Assembly (NCBI RefSeq): GCF_029269825.1
Contig: NZ_JARJHU010000001.1
Location: 372,001-436,000 of the forward strand
Length of the DNA: 64,000 nt
Source of the DNA: Pedobacter sp. JY14-1
GTDB lineage: Bacteria > Bacteroidota > Bacteroidia > Sphingobacteriales > Sphingobacteriaceae
Reading direction: 5' to 3'
The notes beneath the pieces were generated by a model. It was not told the origin of the DNA and searched no databases. It worked only from the letters and a program-made list of their open reading frames with translations. Shown in pieces: positions 1 to 9,239 of this stretch. Numbering within the stretch: position 1 is the first letter of the stretch; every line of letters starts with the position of its first letter. The position numbers and the translations under genes are program-made.

Positions 1-291
1 CTGCCTTATTCAGAATCAGAATTAGACATTCTGATCAGTTTATTGAAGCAAAACCCCGGCCTGCGCATTGAAATACAAGGACATACGGACAACGTGGGTA
101 AAGAAGAAGACAACCGCAAACTTTCCATGATGCGGGCAAGATCCGTCTACGAATACCTCATTGCCAGGAAAATCCTCCCCGACAGGCTTACTTACAAAGG
201 CCTTGGGGAAAGCGTACCCGTCGCTACAAACGATACCGAGGCCGGCAGGAAGCTGAACCGCAGGACTTCATTCGTCGTAACCGGTATTTAA
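1..291 (+). CDS. OmpA family protein, C-terminal peptidoglycan-binding domain (5' end outside window)
   Basis: The reading frame is open from base 1, so the gene begins upstream of the window and only the last 96 codons are seen. They form an OmpA C-terminal domain: an amphipathic helix ending in a NPxLxIEI strand, the GHTDNVG motif, the following NRKLSMMRARSV helix (the R is the usual peptidoglycan-contacting residue), a GLGES turn and the closing NRRTSFVV strand. In this family the domain binds the diaminopimelate of peptidoglycan and tethers an outer-membrane protein to the wall. What precedes the domain (barrel, TPR or PD40 repeats) cannot be told. It converges on kdsA with a 10-base gap. 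Confidence 0.9.
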   Translation: MPYSESELDILISLLKQNPGLRIEIQGHTDNVGKEEDNRKLSMMRARSVYEYLIARKILPDRLTYKGLGESVPVATNDTEAGRKLNRRTSFVVTGI

Positions 292-301
292 CCGGAAGTA
301 A

Positions 302-1117
302 TTAAATCACGGCCTGCCTGATGCGTACCAGTCTGGTCAGTAAATCTTCCAGCAGATCCAGGTGCAGCATATTTGCACCGTCCGACTTCGCATTGGCAGG
401 GTCCGGATGGGTTTCAATGAACAGGCCATCTGCGCCTACCGCGATCGCAGCCTTCGCAATGGTTGCGATCAGTTCGGGCTTACCTCCTGTAACACCGCTG
501 CTCTGGTTAGGCTGCTGCAGTGAATGGGTACAGTCCATCACTACGGGCACATTGAAATTCTGCATTTCAGGCAGCCCCCTGTAATCAACGATCAGGTCCT
601 GATACCCAAAGGTATTTCCTCTGTCGGTCAGGATCACCCTGTCATTACCCGCCTCAACAATTTTCTCAACCGCGAACTTCATAGAACCCGCAGAAAGGAA
701 CTGGCCTTTCTTTACGTTGACCACCTTGCCTGTCTTCGCCGCTGCAATAAGCAGGTCAGTTTGCCTGCAGAGAAACGCGGGTATCTGTAACACATCCACA
801 TAAGCCGCCGCCATTTCCGCCTCCCCGCTTTCATGAATATCCGTCACCGTAGGCACCCCGAAAGTAGTGCCTACCTTTTCCAGTATCTTCAGTGCTATTT
901 CATCACCGATGCCGGTAAAGGAACTCCCTTTCGAACGGTTGGCCTTCCGGTAAGAGCCCTTGAAAATATAGGGTATATTCAGTTTGTCAGTGATCGCTAC
1001 GATCTTCTCTGCAATGCGCAGCGCGATCTCCTCGCCTTCAATCGCACATGGACCGGCCATCAGAAAGAAATTGCCGGAATCCCGGTGCCTCAGTTTATCT
1101 ATAGAAAAATTGATCAT
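302..1117 (-). CDS. kdsA: 3-deoxy-8-phosphooctulonate synthase
   Basis: Condenses phosphoenolpyruvate with D-arabinose 5-phosphate to KDO 8-phosphate, the first committed step to the KDO of lipopolysaccharide inner core; cytoplasmic. The 271-residue protein has the family's usual length and a TIM-barrel: MAGPCAIE at 20-27, substrate loop FKGSYRKANRSKGSSF from 52, and CTHSLQQPN and GLFIETHPDP near the end. Cys24 in the AGPC motif is the residue that separates metal-dependent KdsA enzymes from those with Asn at this place, so a metal-dependent enzyme is inferred. The arabinose-5-phosphate isomerase that supplies its substrate is encoded nearby at 3422-4387. Confidence 0.97.
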   Translation of the reverse strand: MINFSIDKLRHRDSGNFFLMAGPCAIEGEEIALRIAEKIVAITDKLNIPYIFKGSYRKANRSKGSSFTGIGDEIALKILEKVGTTFGVPTVTDIHESGEAEMAAAYVDVLQIPAFLCRQTDLLIAAAKTGKVVNVKKGQFLSAGSMKFAVEKIVEAGNDRVILTDRGNTFGYQDLIVDYRGLPEMQNFNVPVVMDCTHSLQQPNQSSGVTGGKPELIATIAKAAIAVGADGLFIETHPDPANAKSDGANMLHLDLLEDLLTRLVRIRQAVI

Positions 1118-1141
1118 GATTATCAGTTTAAAAACCGCCCG

Positions 1142-3331
1142 TCAATTACCCAGCTCGGACATAAATTTAATACGCATCAGCTGGATCTCCTCTCTCGAAT
1201 AATCCGCTTCTCCCAGCTCCTTCAGTGCCTCATCAATGGAATCGCTTTCAGCAGACTGAAAGTAATCGAACACCTCATCCTGTCTGTCCTCGTCGATCAT
1301 TTCATCTACAAAATAGGTCAGGTTCAGTTTCGTGCCTGAATTGACAATCGCTTCCACTTCCTTAAGGATGTCGTCATAGGTAATGCCCTTAGATCTCGCA
1401 ATATCCTCCAGCCCGATCTTGCGGTCTATATTCTGGATAATGGACACCTTCAGCTGCGATTTATTGGCCTGGGTCTTCACGATCAGGTCAATCGGACGCT
1501 CAATGTCATTGTCTTCCACATACTTCTTGATGAGTTCCAGGAAAGGTCCCCCGAATTTCACCGCTTTGCCATTCCCTACTCCCGAGATTTGCTTCAGTTC
1601 ATCATTGGTAATCGGATAATGCGTACACATCTCCTCCAGCGAGGGGTCCTGAAAGACCACAAAGGGAGGTACCCCCTTTTGCTTTGCGATCTTCTTCCTG
1701 AGGTCCTTCAGCAATTGCAACAATTGCGTATCCAGGGCGCCAGGTCCCTGCTTTACATCATCCTGGTCGTCTTCATTGCCGTTTTCAATGGGTTCATTCA
1801 GTACAAACTTCAGGTTATAAGGACTCTCCAGGAATTCCCTGCCTGCATTGGTCAGTCCCAGCAGGCCATAATTATCGATGTCCTTATACAGGAAGTTATT
1901 CAATACTGCCTGACGGATCAGCGAACGCCAGTAGTTTTCGCCCTCCACTGCGCCAAAGCCAAATTCAGACAACTTCCCGTGCTCATAAGCTACGGTTTGC
2001 GCCGTCTCCAGGCCAAGCACGACATTAAGTACGTGAGTATCGTCAAATTTCTCCCCCAGCTTCTGTACCAGCCGCAACAACAAGTTCAGCGAGTCCTCCG
2101 CCTCAAACTGCTTCTTTGGTTTGCGACAGTTATCACACATGGAATTACAGCCCGTCTCATTAAAGTTTTCACCGAAATAATGCAGTATCTGTTTCCTCCT
2201 GCACACTGCGGACTCCGCATAATCGATCACCTCCTTCAGTATCTGTGTACCGATCTCCCTTTCTGAAACCGGCTTATCCTTCATGAATTTGGCCAGCTTA
2301 TCGATATCCTTCTGGGTATAGAAAGCGATACAGGTACCTTCACCTCCATCCCGTCCGGCCCGGCCCGTTTCCTGGTAATATCCTTCCATACTTTTGGGTA
2401 CATCATGGTGGATCACAAACCGTACATCCGGTTTGTCTATACCCATACCAAAGGCAATGGTCGCCACGATCACCTCCACATCCTCCATCAGGAACTTGTC
2501 CTGTGTTTCTGCACGTACCTTCGGTTCCAGTCCGGCGTGATAAGGCAAGGCCTTGATCCCGTTCAGGTTCAGCGTATCTGCTACTTCCTCTACCTTTTTC
2601 CGGCTGAGACAATAGATGATCCCCGATTTTCCGGTATTTGACTTGATATACCTGATGATCTCCTTAATTACATCCCGCTTCGGGCGGATCTCATAAAACA
2701 GGTTTGGGCGGTTAAATGACGACTTAAACAGGGTGGCATCTGTCATCTGCAGGTTCTTAATGATGTCCTGCTGCACCTTAGGCGTAGCAGTAGCCGTAAG
2801 CGCAATGATCGGGATCTCACTGCCCAGGCCATGGATCACCTGTCTGATCTTCCGGTATTCCGGCCGGAAATCATGGCCCCATTCCGAGATACAATGCGCT
2901 TCATCAACTGCTACAAAAGAGATTTTAATCAGTTTGAGAAATTCAAGATTGTCCTGTTTGGACAAGGACTCGGGCGCCACATACAGCAGCTTGGTCTGTC
3001 CGCTGAGCAGGTCTGTCTTTACCTGATTGATTTCAGATTTATTGAGTGACGAGTTCAGGAAATGGGCAATACTGTCGTTACCCCCGAAGGCCCTGAGCTG
3101 GTCCACCTGGTTTTTCATCAGGGCGATCAGCGGCGATATCACGATCGCGGTACCCGCTTCCATCAATGCCGGTAACTGATAGCAAATGGATTTTCCCCCG
3201 CCTGTTGGCATGATGACAAACGTATTCCTCTTTTCAAGAATGTTCGTAATGATGGCTTCCTGGTCCCCCTTAAAGTTATCAAACCCGAAAAAAGTTTGCA
3301 GGTTGTCAAACAACGACTTTTTCACATCCAT
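1142..3331 (-). CDS. recQ: ATP-dependent DNA helicase RecQ
   Basis: 3'-5' superfamily 2 DNA helicase acting in recombination repair and replication fork restart. From the chosen ATG (729 residues) the order is: Walker A MPTGGGKSICYQ at 41-52, DEAH box at 143-146 followed by CISEWGHDFRPEY, helicase motifs V/VI (GMGIDKPDVRFVIHH, QETGRAGRDG), a zinc-binding segment with CRRKQILHYFGE and CDNC, a winged-helix RQC domain, an HRDC domain, and an extra acidic C-terminal tail. The frame stays open far upstream to about 3985, but that part is antisense to kdsD; the ATG at 3329-3331 leads directly into the standard RecQ N-terminus. Divergent from kdsD across about 90 bases. Confidence 0.96.
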   Translation of the reverse strand: MDVKKSLFDNLQTFFGFDNFKGDQEAIITNILEKRNTFVIMPTGGGKSICYQLPALMEAGTAIVISPLIALMKNQVDQLRAFGGNDSIAHFLNSSLNKSEINQVKTDLLSGQTKLLYVAPESLSKQDNLEFLKLIKISFVAVDEAHCISEWGHDFRPEYRKIRQVIHGLGSEIPIIALTATATPKVQQDIIKNLQMTDATLFKSSFNRPNLFYEIRPKRDVIKEIIRYIKSNTGKSGIIYCLSRKKVEEVADTLNLNGIKALPYHAGLEPKVRAETQDKFLMEDVEVIVATIAFGMGIDKPDVRFVIHHDVPKSMEGYYQETGRAGRDGGEGTCIAFYTQKDIDKLAKFMKDKPVSEREIGTQILKEVIDYAESAVCRRKQILHYFGENFNETGCNSMCDNCRKPKKQFEAEDSLNLLLRLVQKLGEKFDDTHVLNVVLGLETAQTVAYEHGKLSEFGFGAVEGENYWRSLIRQAVLNNFLYKDIDNYGLLGLTNAGREFLESPYNLKFVLNEPIENGNEDDQDDVKQGPGALDTQLLQLLKDLRKKIAKQKGVPPFVVFQDPSLEEMCTHYPITNDELKQISGVGNGKAVKFGGPFLELIKKYVEDNDIERPIDLIVKTQANKSQLKVSIIQNIDRKIGLEDIARSKGITYDDILKEVEAIVNSGTKLNLTYFVDEMIDEDRQDEVFDYFQSAESDSIDEALKELGEADYSREEIQLMRIKFMSELGN

Positions 3332-3376
3332 TTTGTGTATAAAATATTCAGTGCTGTTTTTTACTTCAAAATAACA

Positions 3377-3384
3377 TAATTTTG
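3377..3384 (+). promoter_or_regulatory. Candidate promoter -7 element for kdsD-manC
   Basis: TAATTTTG matches the Bacteroidota housekeeping -7 element TAnnTTTG. A start site about 7 bases downstream would give a leader of about 30 bases before the TTG start of kdsD. No TTG was found at the usual -33 distance, so the assignment rests on the -7 element and position only. Confidence 0.45.
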
Positions 3385-3421
3385 CAGAATTACAATGCAT
3401 CAATATACTAAATAATTCTAT

Positions 3422-4387
3422 TTGAAAAGTAAAAAATCGATCATAGACACCGCCCTCCGCACCCTTCGGTTGGAAGCTGAGGCCATCAATGGCCTGGCCG
3501 GCAAAATAAATGACGACTTTGTCCGGATCGTGGAACTGATCATTGCAAACAAGGGCAGAGTGATCGTAACGGGCATTGGAAAAAGCGCCATCATCGCCCA
3601 GAAAATCGTAGCTACTTTCAACAGCACCGGCACGCCGGCCAGTTTTATGCATGCAGCAGATGCTGTCCATGGCGACCTGGGCATGATCCAGAAGGACGAC
3701 ATCGTCATCTGCATATCTAAAAGCGGTAATACACCGGAGATCAAACTGCTTTCCCCACTGCTCAAACAGTCCGGCAACATCATGATCGGCATGGTCGGAC
3801 AACCCGACTCCGACCTGGGGAGACAGGCAGATTATATTCTGAATACCCATGTGGAAAAAGAGGCCTGCCCGCACAACCTGGCCCCGACCACCAGCACTAC
3901 GGCTCAGTTGGCCATGGGCGACGCACTCGCTGTCTGCCTGCTCAATGCCCGCAATTTCAACGAAGCCGATTTCGCACGTTATCATCCGGGCGGTTCACTG
4001 GGAAGACGGCTCTATCTGAAGGCCGGCGATATCGCACTCAGAAACCAGAAGCCGGGCATCCACCCCGACGCCTCTGTAAAAGATGTCATTGTAGAGATCA
4101 GTCAAAACCGTTTAGGCGCAGTTGTTGTTATTGAGCACGATATTATCCTCGGGATAATTACCGATGGTGACATTAGACGAATGCTGGAAAAATATACTAA
4201 CTTGACCGACATCAAAGCGAGCGACCTGATGAGTGCCAGGCCAAAGACCGTAGACCGGGAAATGCTGGCCGCAGAGGCCCTGGAACTGATTAAAGCCAAT
4301 AACATCACCCAGCTTCCGGTGACAGAGGGCGGCAGGTATTTTGGTATGATACATTTACACGACCTTCTTCAGGAAGGGATAATATAA
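3422..4387 (+). CDS. kdsD: D-arabinose 5-phosphate isomerase (KpsF/GutQ family)
   Basis: Interconverts ribulose 5-phosphate and arabinose 5-phosphate, the precursor for KdsA. 321 residues, the usual family length: SIS sugar-isomerase domain at about 35-170 with GIGKSAIIAQK at 51-61 and ISKSGNTPE at 98-106, the family signature ARYHPGGSLGRRL containing the active-site His, then two CBS domains from about 205 to the end. The start must be TTG at 3422: an in-frame TAA lies at 3413-3415 and the next internal Met falls inside the SIS domain. An ATG at 3395 in the same frame is closed by that TAA after six codons. manC follows after 15 bases, so both are probably co-transcribed for cell-surface sugar supply. 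Confidence 0.94.
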   Translation: MKSKKSIIDTALRTLRLEAEAINGLAGKINDDFVRIVELIIANKGRVIVTGIGKSAIIAQKIVATFNSTGTPASFMHAADAVHGDLGMIQKDDIVICISKSGNTPEIKLLSPLLKQSGNIMIGMVGQPDSDLGRQADYILNTHVEKEACPHNLAPTTSTTAQLAMGDALAVCLLNARNFNEADFARYHPGGSLGRRLYLKAGDIALRNQKPGIHPDASVKDVIVEISQNRLGAVVVIEHDIILGIITDGDIRRMLEKYTNLTDIKASDLMSARPKTVDREMLAAEALELIKANNITQLPVTEGGRYFGMIHLHDLLQEGII

Positions 4388-4402
4388 AAGGACTGATCAA
4401 AT

Positions 4403-5494
4403 ATGAACAAGAACAATTATGCGCTGATCATGGCCGGAGGAGTCGGCAGCCGTTTCTGGCCAGTGAGCAGAACAGAATTCCCGAAACAATTCATCGATTT
4501 CTTTGGAGTAGGTAAAACACTCATTCAGAGTACCTATGAACGCTTTTTAAAGATATGCCCTCCTGAAAACATCTTTATCGTCACCAACGAGATCTATACC
4601 GATATTATCAAAGAGCAGCTTCCTGCCATCAGTGATAACCAGATCCTTGCGGAGCCCATCATGCGGAATACCGCACCCTGTATTTCTTACGGATCAATGA
4701 AGATTGCCCAGCTCAATCCTGATGCGACCATCGTGGTCGCTCCTTCCGACCATACCATTACCAACCAGGACGCCTTTGTTGAGGCTATCGAACATTCACT
4801 GCAGGCCGCTGCACAAAATGACGTACTGATTACCCTGGGGATCAAGCCCAGCCGTCCGGATACCGGCTATGGTTATATCCAGTATACAGACAATACGCTT
4901 AAATCCGATCACCTGATCCATAAGGTCAAGACCTTTACGGAAAAACCAAACCTGGAACTGGCCAAGTCTTTCCTGCAGAGCGGCGATTTTCTCTGGAACG
5001 CGGGTATATTCATCTGGTCTGCCAGATCGATCAACAAAGCTTTTCAAAAGCATCTGCCTGATATGCATGAGATCTTCTACCAGGGCAACTCTGTATTCAA
5101 TACCACATTGGAACAGGAATTTATCGGCGCTGCCTATCAGCAATGCACCAATATTTCGATAGACTTCGGTATCATGGAAAAGGCAGAAAACGTTTACGTC
5201 CTGCCTGCCGATTTCGGATGGTCGGACCTGGGCACATGGGCGTCGATCTATGACCTGGCAGAGCACGACTATGTCGGCAATGCGGTGATACCTTCAGAAA
5301 AAGTGATGATGTTCAATTCTTCGAACTGTATGGTCAATGTTCCTAAAGACAAGCTGGTGATTCTGCAGGACCTGCATGACTATATTGTCGTAGAGGCCAG
5401 CAATACCCTGCTCATCTGCCCGCGTTCTTCAGAACAAAGCATTAAGCAGATCGTAGCCGACGTAAAATCAAAATTCGGCACCCAGTACATCTGA
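4403..5494 (+). CDS. manC: Mannose-1-phosphate guanylyltransferase
   Basis: Makes GDP-mannose from mannose 1-phosphate and GTP, feeding mannosyl and, after conversion, fucosyl transferases. 363 residues: nucleotidyltransferase signature AGGVGSRFWPVSR at 11-23 followed by FPKQF, APSDHT metal-binding region, FTEKPN substrate loop and a NAGIFIWS motif. It has only the pyrophosphorylase domain, without the C-terminal isomerase cupin of bifunctional ManC/AlgA proteins, which is the normal Bacteroidota arrangement. Placed 15 bases after kdsD. The alpha-1,2-fucosyltransferase gene at 43795 and the mannosyltransferase-like GT4 genes in this window are plausible consumers of the product (inference). 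Confidence 0.95.
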   Translation: MNKNNYALIMAGGVGSRFWPVSRTEFPKQFIDFFGVGKTLIQSTYERFLKICPPENIFIVTNEIYTDIIKEQLPAISDNQILAEPIMRNTAPCISYGSMKIAQLNPDATIVVAPSDHTITNQDAFVEAIEHSLQAAAQNDVLITLGIKPSRPDTGYGYIQYTDNTLKSDHLIHKVKTFTEKPNLELAKSFLQSGDFLWNAGIFIWSARSINKAFQKHLPDMHEIFYQGNSVFNTTLEQEFIGAAYQQCTNISIDFGIMEKAENVYVLPADFGWSDLGTWASIYDLAEHDYVGNAVIPSEKVMMFNSSNCMVNVPKDKLVILQDLHDYIVVEASNTLLICPRSSEQSIKQIVADVKSKFGTQYI

Positions 5495-5514
5495 GAGAAA
5501 GGCTGTGATTTCTT

Positions 5515-6288
5515 CTACCGGATCCTTTGTCTGATCGCTTCATACAAGATTACCCCGGCTGAAACCGATACATTCAGTGAACTGATGTCTCCGACCATCG
5601 GGATTTTCGCCAGATGGTTCGCCATCCGCATGATCTCATTGGAAATACCCTCGTCCTCCGCGCCCATGACGATCGCTGTAGGCAGTGTGTAATCCGGCGC
5701 ATAGATCAGATCATCCGTCTTTTCTGTACAGGCAACGATCTGCAAACCACATTCCTGCAGGAAAAGGGCCGTCTTGTGCAAATTATGGTGTCTGCAGACC
5801 GGGATGGAAAACAAAGCCCCTGCGGAAGTCTTGATGGCATCCGCGTTGATCTGGGCAGAATTCTTTACCGGCACGACAATCGCATGCACCCCTGCACAAG
5901 CTGCCGTACGGGCGATCGCCCCCATATTTCTGACATCAGTTACCCCGTCCAGCACCAGGATCAGCGGCGTCTCGCCTCTTTCATAGATGACGGGGATTAT
6001 ATCTTCTACCCGCTGGTAGGTGATTGGTGAAATGACCGCGATGGCACCTTGATGGTTTTTCTGGGTCATCCTGTTCAGCTTCTCCACAGGTACATGGTTC
6101 ACAGGGATGTCCGTATCCTTCAGCATTGCCTTCAATTCAAGGATCAGGGGCCCGGCAAGCCCCCGCTGAATGTAAATACTCTCTACATCCCTACCCGCCC
6201 TGATCGCCTCTATAACGGCCCTGATGCCAAATATAAACTCGTTCGATTCCCTTTGCCGCTGCGGCCTTCTGGTGTGTTCCATCATCAT
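5515..6288 (-). CDS. rlmB: 23S rRNA (guanosine-2'-O)-methyltransferase RlmB-type (SpoU family)
   Basis: AdoMet-dependent 2'-O-ribose methyltransferase; RlmB modifies G2251 of 23S rRNA in the peptidyl-transferase P loop. 257 residues: an N-terminal substrate-binding domain (about 20-95) and a SPOUT knotted domain with the three SpoU motifs, DGVTDVRNMGAIARTA, IVMGAEDEGIS and IPMVGDISSLNVSVSAG. Three consecutive ATG codons (6280-6288) make the exact start uncertain by up to two residues. Convergent with manC (20-base gap) and divergent from dnaB. The substrate is assigned by family; a paralogous SpoU enzyme with another target cannot be fully excluded. Confidence 0.93.
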   Translation of the reverse strand: MMMEHTRRPQRQRESNEFIFGIRAVIEAIRAGRDVESIYIQRGLAGPLILELKAMLKDTDIPVNHVPVEKLNRMTQKNHQGAIAVISPITYQRVEDIIPVIYERGETPLILVLDGVTDVRNMGAIARTAACAGVHAIVVPVKNSAQINADAIKTSAGALFSIPVCRHHNLHKTALFLQECGLQIVACTEKTDDLIYAPDYTLPTAIVMGAEDEGISNEIMRMANHLAKIPMVGDISSLNVSVSAGVILYEAIRQRIR

Positions 6289-6440
6289 TAATCTGAGCGG
6301 TAAAATTAACCCAAAAACCCGAGGTTATCCACATCACGCTGTTGGAAAATTTACCAAAAACATGAAAACAAATCCGGTTCGCCGATAACCTTACCTGAAA
6401 CATGTTCATAAAGATTATAAAAGACGACCCGATTTTTACC

Positions 6441-6448
6441 TAATTTTG
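6441..6448 (+). promoter_or_regulatory. TAnnTTTG element immediately before dnaB
   Basis: TAATTTTG fits the -7 consensus but ends only five bases before the dnaB ATG. If used, transcription would start at about the A of the ATG, giving a leaderless message or making the internal ATG at 6529 the true start. No -33 partner was found. Confidence 0.3.
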
Positions 6449-6453
6449 TTGAC

Positions 6454-8025
6454 ATGAGTTTTGAAAACGGAAATCAGGGACAAGAAAGAACAAGCTTCAG
6501 CGCGCGCAAGAACAGACTGGCAAATACAATGACCACCGCAGGCAAAATACCGCCTCAGGCCACTGATCTTGAAGAAGCCGTACTAGGTGCGCTGATGCTG
6601 GAAAAAGATGCCCTTTCTACCGTAATCGATATCCTCAAGCCTGAAATGTTCTATCATGAAGGGCACAAAAAGATATTTGAGGCGATCCAGGGGCTTTTTC
6701 AGAAATCCAAGCCGGTCGACATCCTGACCGTCACCTCAGAACTACGTACCTTGGGCCAGCTGGAGCTGATCGGCGGCGCCTTCTATATCACCAACCTGAC
6801 CAACCGTGTCGCCTCAGCAGCCAATATCGAGTTTCACGCACGCATCATTTCCCAGAAATACATCCAGCGGGAGCTGATTCGTATTTCGTCCGAGATCATC
6901 ACCAGTGCCTACGAGGACACCACTGATATCTTCGACCTGCTTGACCATGCGGAGAAAAACCTTTTCGACATCGCCCAGAACAACCTGAGACGCGATACCC
7001 AGAAAATGGATGAGATCATCAAGCAGTCTCTGGCCACGCTCGAAGAACTGCGCAGCAAGACCGATGGCCTTACAGGGGTACCATCCGGTTTTACTGACCT
7101 TGACCGGATCACCGGCGGCTGGCAGGCCTCCGACCTGGTGATCATCGCGGCACGTCCGGCAATGGGTAAGACCGCCTTCGTGCTCAGTTGCGCCCGCAAT
7201 GCCGCCGTAGACTTTAAAAGGGCAGTCGTGGTCTTCTCTCTCGAGATGTCTTCCGTACAGCTCGTCAACCGTCTCATTTCCGGGGAGACCGAGATCGAAC
7301 AGGAAAAGATCCGCAAGGGCAACCTGGCCGAATGGGAATGGCAGCAGCTCCACAGCAAGATCGGCAGGCTTACCGAAGCCCCGCTCCTGATCGACGATAC
7401 CCCCGCCCTGAACATCTTTGAGTTCCGTGCCAAATGCCGCAGGTTGAAAGCGCAGTACGATCTGCAGCTGATCATCATCGACTACCTGCAGCTCATGCAC
7501 GGTAAGGGTGAAGGTGGCGGCGGCAACCGGGAGCAGGAGATCGGCAGCATTTCCAGGGCGCTGAAATCCGTTGCCAAGGAACTTAACGTACCGGTACTTG
7601 CCCTGTCCCAGCTGAGCCGTGCGGTGGAAAGCCGGCCAGGCGCCAACGGCAAAAGGCCCATGCTCTCCGATTTGCGTGAATCCGGTTCCATCGAGCAGGA
7701 TGCCGATATGGTACTGTTCCTTTACCGGCCGGAATATTACGGCATCACCGAAGACGAACAGGGCCGCTCACAGGCCGGCGTCGGCGAAGTCATTATTGCC
7801 AAGCACAGGAACGGTGAGACCGGTATCGTCCCGCTGCGCTTTATCGGAAAGTATGTGAAGTTCACCGACCTTGAAGACAATTTCTCTGCACCAGGCGGTT
7901 CATTCGGGATAGACAGCCCCGGAGCCGGCATGATGCCGTCCCAGAATTTCGACCGGCCCGCCGGTAACGTCATCATCAAGCCGTCCCGCATGGATGACAT
8001 CAACGACGAAGACGCGCCGTTCTAA
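6454..8025 (+). CDS. dnaB: Replicative DNA helicase DnaB
   Basis: Hexameric 5'-3' helicase that unwinds the replication fork and recruits primase. 523 residues: N-terminal DnaB domain at about 35-140 (PPQATDLEEAVLGALM), linker, and RecA-type C-terminal domain from about 200 with Walker A ARPAMGKTAF (233-242), Walker B LIIIDYLQLM, QLSRAVESRPG and the DLRESGSIEQDADMV motif. A glycine-rich, probably disordered tail ends in DINDEDAPF, common in Bacteroidota DnaB. No intein or insertion is seen. The first 30 residues are not part of the conserved domain, so a start at the ATG at 6529 is possible. Convergent with the next gene with a 5-base gap. Confidence 0.97.
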   Translation: MSFENGNQGQERTSFSARKNRLANTMTTAGKIPPQATDLEEAVLGALMLEKDALSTVIDILKPEMFYHEGHKKIFEAIQGLFQKSKPVDILTVTSELRTLGQLELIGGAFYITNLTNRVASAANIEFHARIISQKYIQRELIRISSEIITSAYEDTTDIFDLLDHAEKNLFDIAQNNLRRDTQKMDEIIKQSLATLEELRSKTDGLTGVPSGFTDLDRITGGWQASDLVIIAARPAMGKTAFVLSCARNAAVDFKRAVVVFSLEMSSVQLVNRLISGETEIEQEKIRKGNLAEWEWQQLHSKIGRLTEAPLLIDDTPALNIFEFRAKCRRLKAQYDLQLIIIDYLQLMHGKGEGGGGNREQEIGSISRALKSVAKELNVPVLALSQLSRAVESRPGANGKRPMLSDLRESGSIEQDADMVLFLYRPEYYGITEDEQGRSQAGVGEVIIAKHRNGETGIVPLRFIGKYVKFTDLEDNFSAPGGSFGIDSPGAGMMPSQNFDRPAGNVIIKPSRMDDINDEDAPF

Positions 8026-8030
8026 GTTCA

Positions 8031-9236
8031 TCACACGAAATAACCCAGTAAGATCCCTGCGACCACGATCACAGGCGGGCTGATCCTGGTAAAATTCAGG
8101 ACCAGGAACGTAACCACCATAATGCCTATGGACATCAGGTTCAGCCCCACCGGCAGCAGCAGCAGGATAAACGCCGCAATGATAAAGCCTACGCTCACGG
8201 CATTGATCCCTGAAAGGGAATTTTTGATCCTCGTCAGCTTTTTCAGGTCCTCCCAGAAAGGCACAATGAACAGTACAAGGATCAGCCCCGGTAAATTAAT
8301 GCCCAGAACAGCGACCGCGCCGCCCAGCGCCTGGCCCCAGACCCCATAGCCAAAATTTTTCATACTCAGCGCCCCGATGTAGCTCGTAAAGGAAAATGTA
8401 GGCCCGGGCAAAGCCTGCTGCAGGGCAAAACCAGAGAGAAATCCGGAAGCATGCAAATACTGCTTCATCTGTACAAACTCGGTGAACATGAGCGGCACCA
8501 GGACCTGCCCGCCACCAAAGATAAAGATCCCGTTGCGGTAAAAGTTTTCAAACAGCCTGATCGGCAAACTGAAAGGCGATGTCCTGTTGATCACGGCACC
8601 CAGCAGCGCCAGGAACAACAGCACACCAAAGAAATAGACCAGTTTCTTCCTGTTGATATTGGCAAACAGCTTTCCCCTCAATTCCGTTTCCTCCCTCGGG
8701 GATTCCAGGGAAGAAGAAACCATACCTCCCATCAGAATGGCAAGTGGGAAAACATAAGCGTTCCTCAACACCAGTGTACAGATCACCGCAGCGACCGCCA
8801 GAAATACCGACAACTGCGATACCAGGACCCGCTTTGACAGGTTATAGGCACCGAAGGCGACAATACCCAGGGCCACCGGCTGCATATACTCCAATACCTC
8901 AATGAATTTTTCCTTATGGTCCAATCTTGCATAGCTTATCGCCGCAAAGGTCATTGCCGCAGCGGATGGCAGTATCCAGATCAGGAAAGTAACGATGGAC
9001 AACCGCAGCCCGCCTACCTTATAGGCAATGCCGACCAGTGTTTGCGTAGATGCCGGACCAGGCAGCAACTGAGCCAGTGCATTCAGTTCAAGCAATTCCT
9101 CTTCACTCACATACCGGTTGTTCCTGACAAAATACTTCAGCAACAGTCCCAGGTGTGCCTGCGCCCCTCCAAAGGCTGTAAACGTAAAGATGATCACGTC
9201 CCTGAGAAAAAGCAGCTGTTTCTTCCTGCCGTGCAT
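8031..9236 (-). CDS. chrA: Chromate transporter family (ChrA/CHR) membrane protein
   Basis: 401-residue integral membrane protein with the two homologous CHR halves. The first half has FGGAQAHLGLL near residue 20, EEELLELNALAQLLPGP and the TLVGIAY segment; the second half repeats the plan with GGGQVLVPLM and LQQALPGPTFSFTSYIGA. CHR proteins export chromate by proton antiport; many long-form members are of unproven substrate, so chromate is a family-level inference. The two halves lie in one chain, the long-chain type. The TPR gene upstream ends 3 bases before its start, so they are probably co-transcribed. No chrB-like regulator is present. Confidence 0.9.
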   Translation of the reverse strand: MHGRKKQLLFLRDVIIFTFTAFGGAQAHLGLLLKYFVRNNRYVSEEELLELNALAQLLPGPASTQTLVGIAYKVGGLRLSIVTFLIWILPSAAAMTFAAISYARLDHKEKFIEVLEYMQPVALGIVAFGAYNLSKRVLVSQLSVFLAVAAVICTLVLRNAYVFPLAILMGGMVSSSLESPREETELRGKLFANINRKKLVYFFGVLLFLALLGAVINRTSPFSLPIRLFENFYRNGIFIFGGGQVLVPLMFTEFVQMKQYLHASGFLSGFALQQALPGPTFSFTSYIGALSMKNFGYGVWGQALGGAVAVLGINLPGLILVLFIVPFWEDLKKLTRIKNSLSGINAVSVGFIIAAFILLLLPVGLNLMSIGIMVVTFLVLNFTRISPPVIVVAGILLGYFV

Positions 9237-9239
9237 GGC

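Noticed and set aside
3332..3985. Open frame extending recQ by 218 codons upstream
   Set aside because: It lies antisense to kdsD, has no similarity to helicase N-termini, and the ATG at 3329-3331 gives the standard RecQ start.
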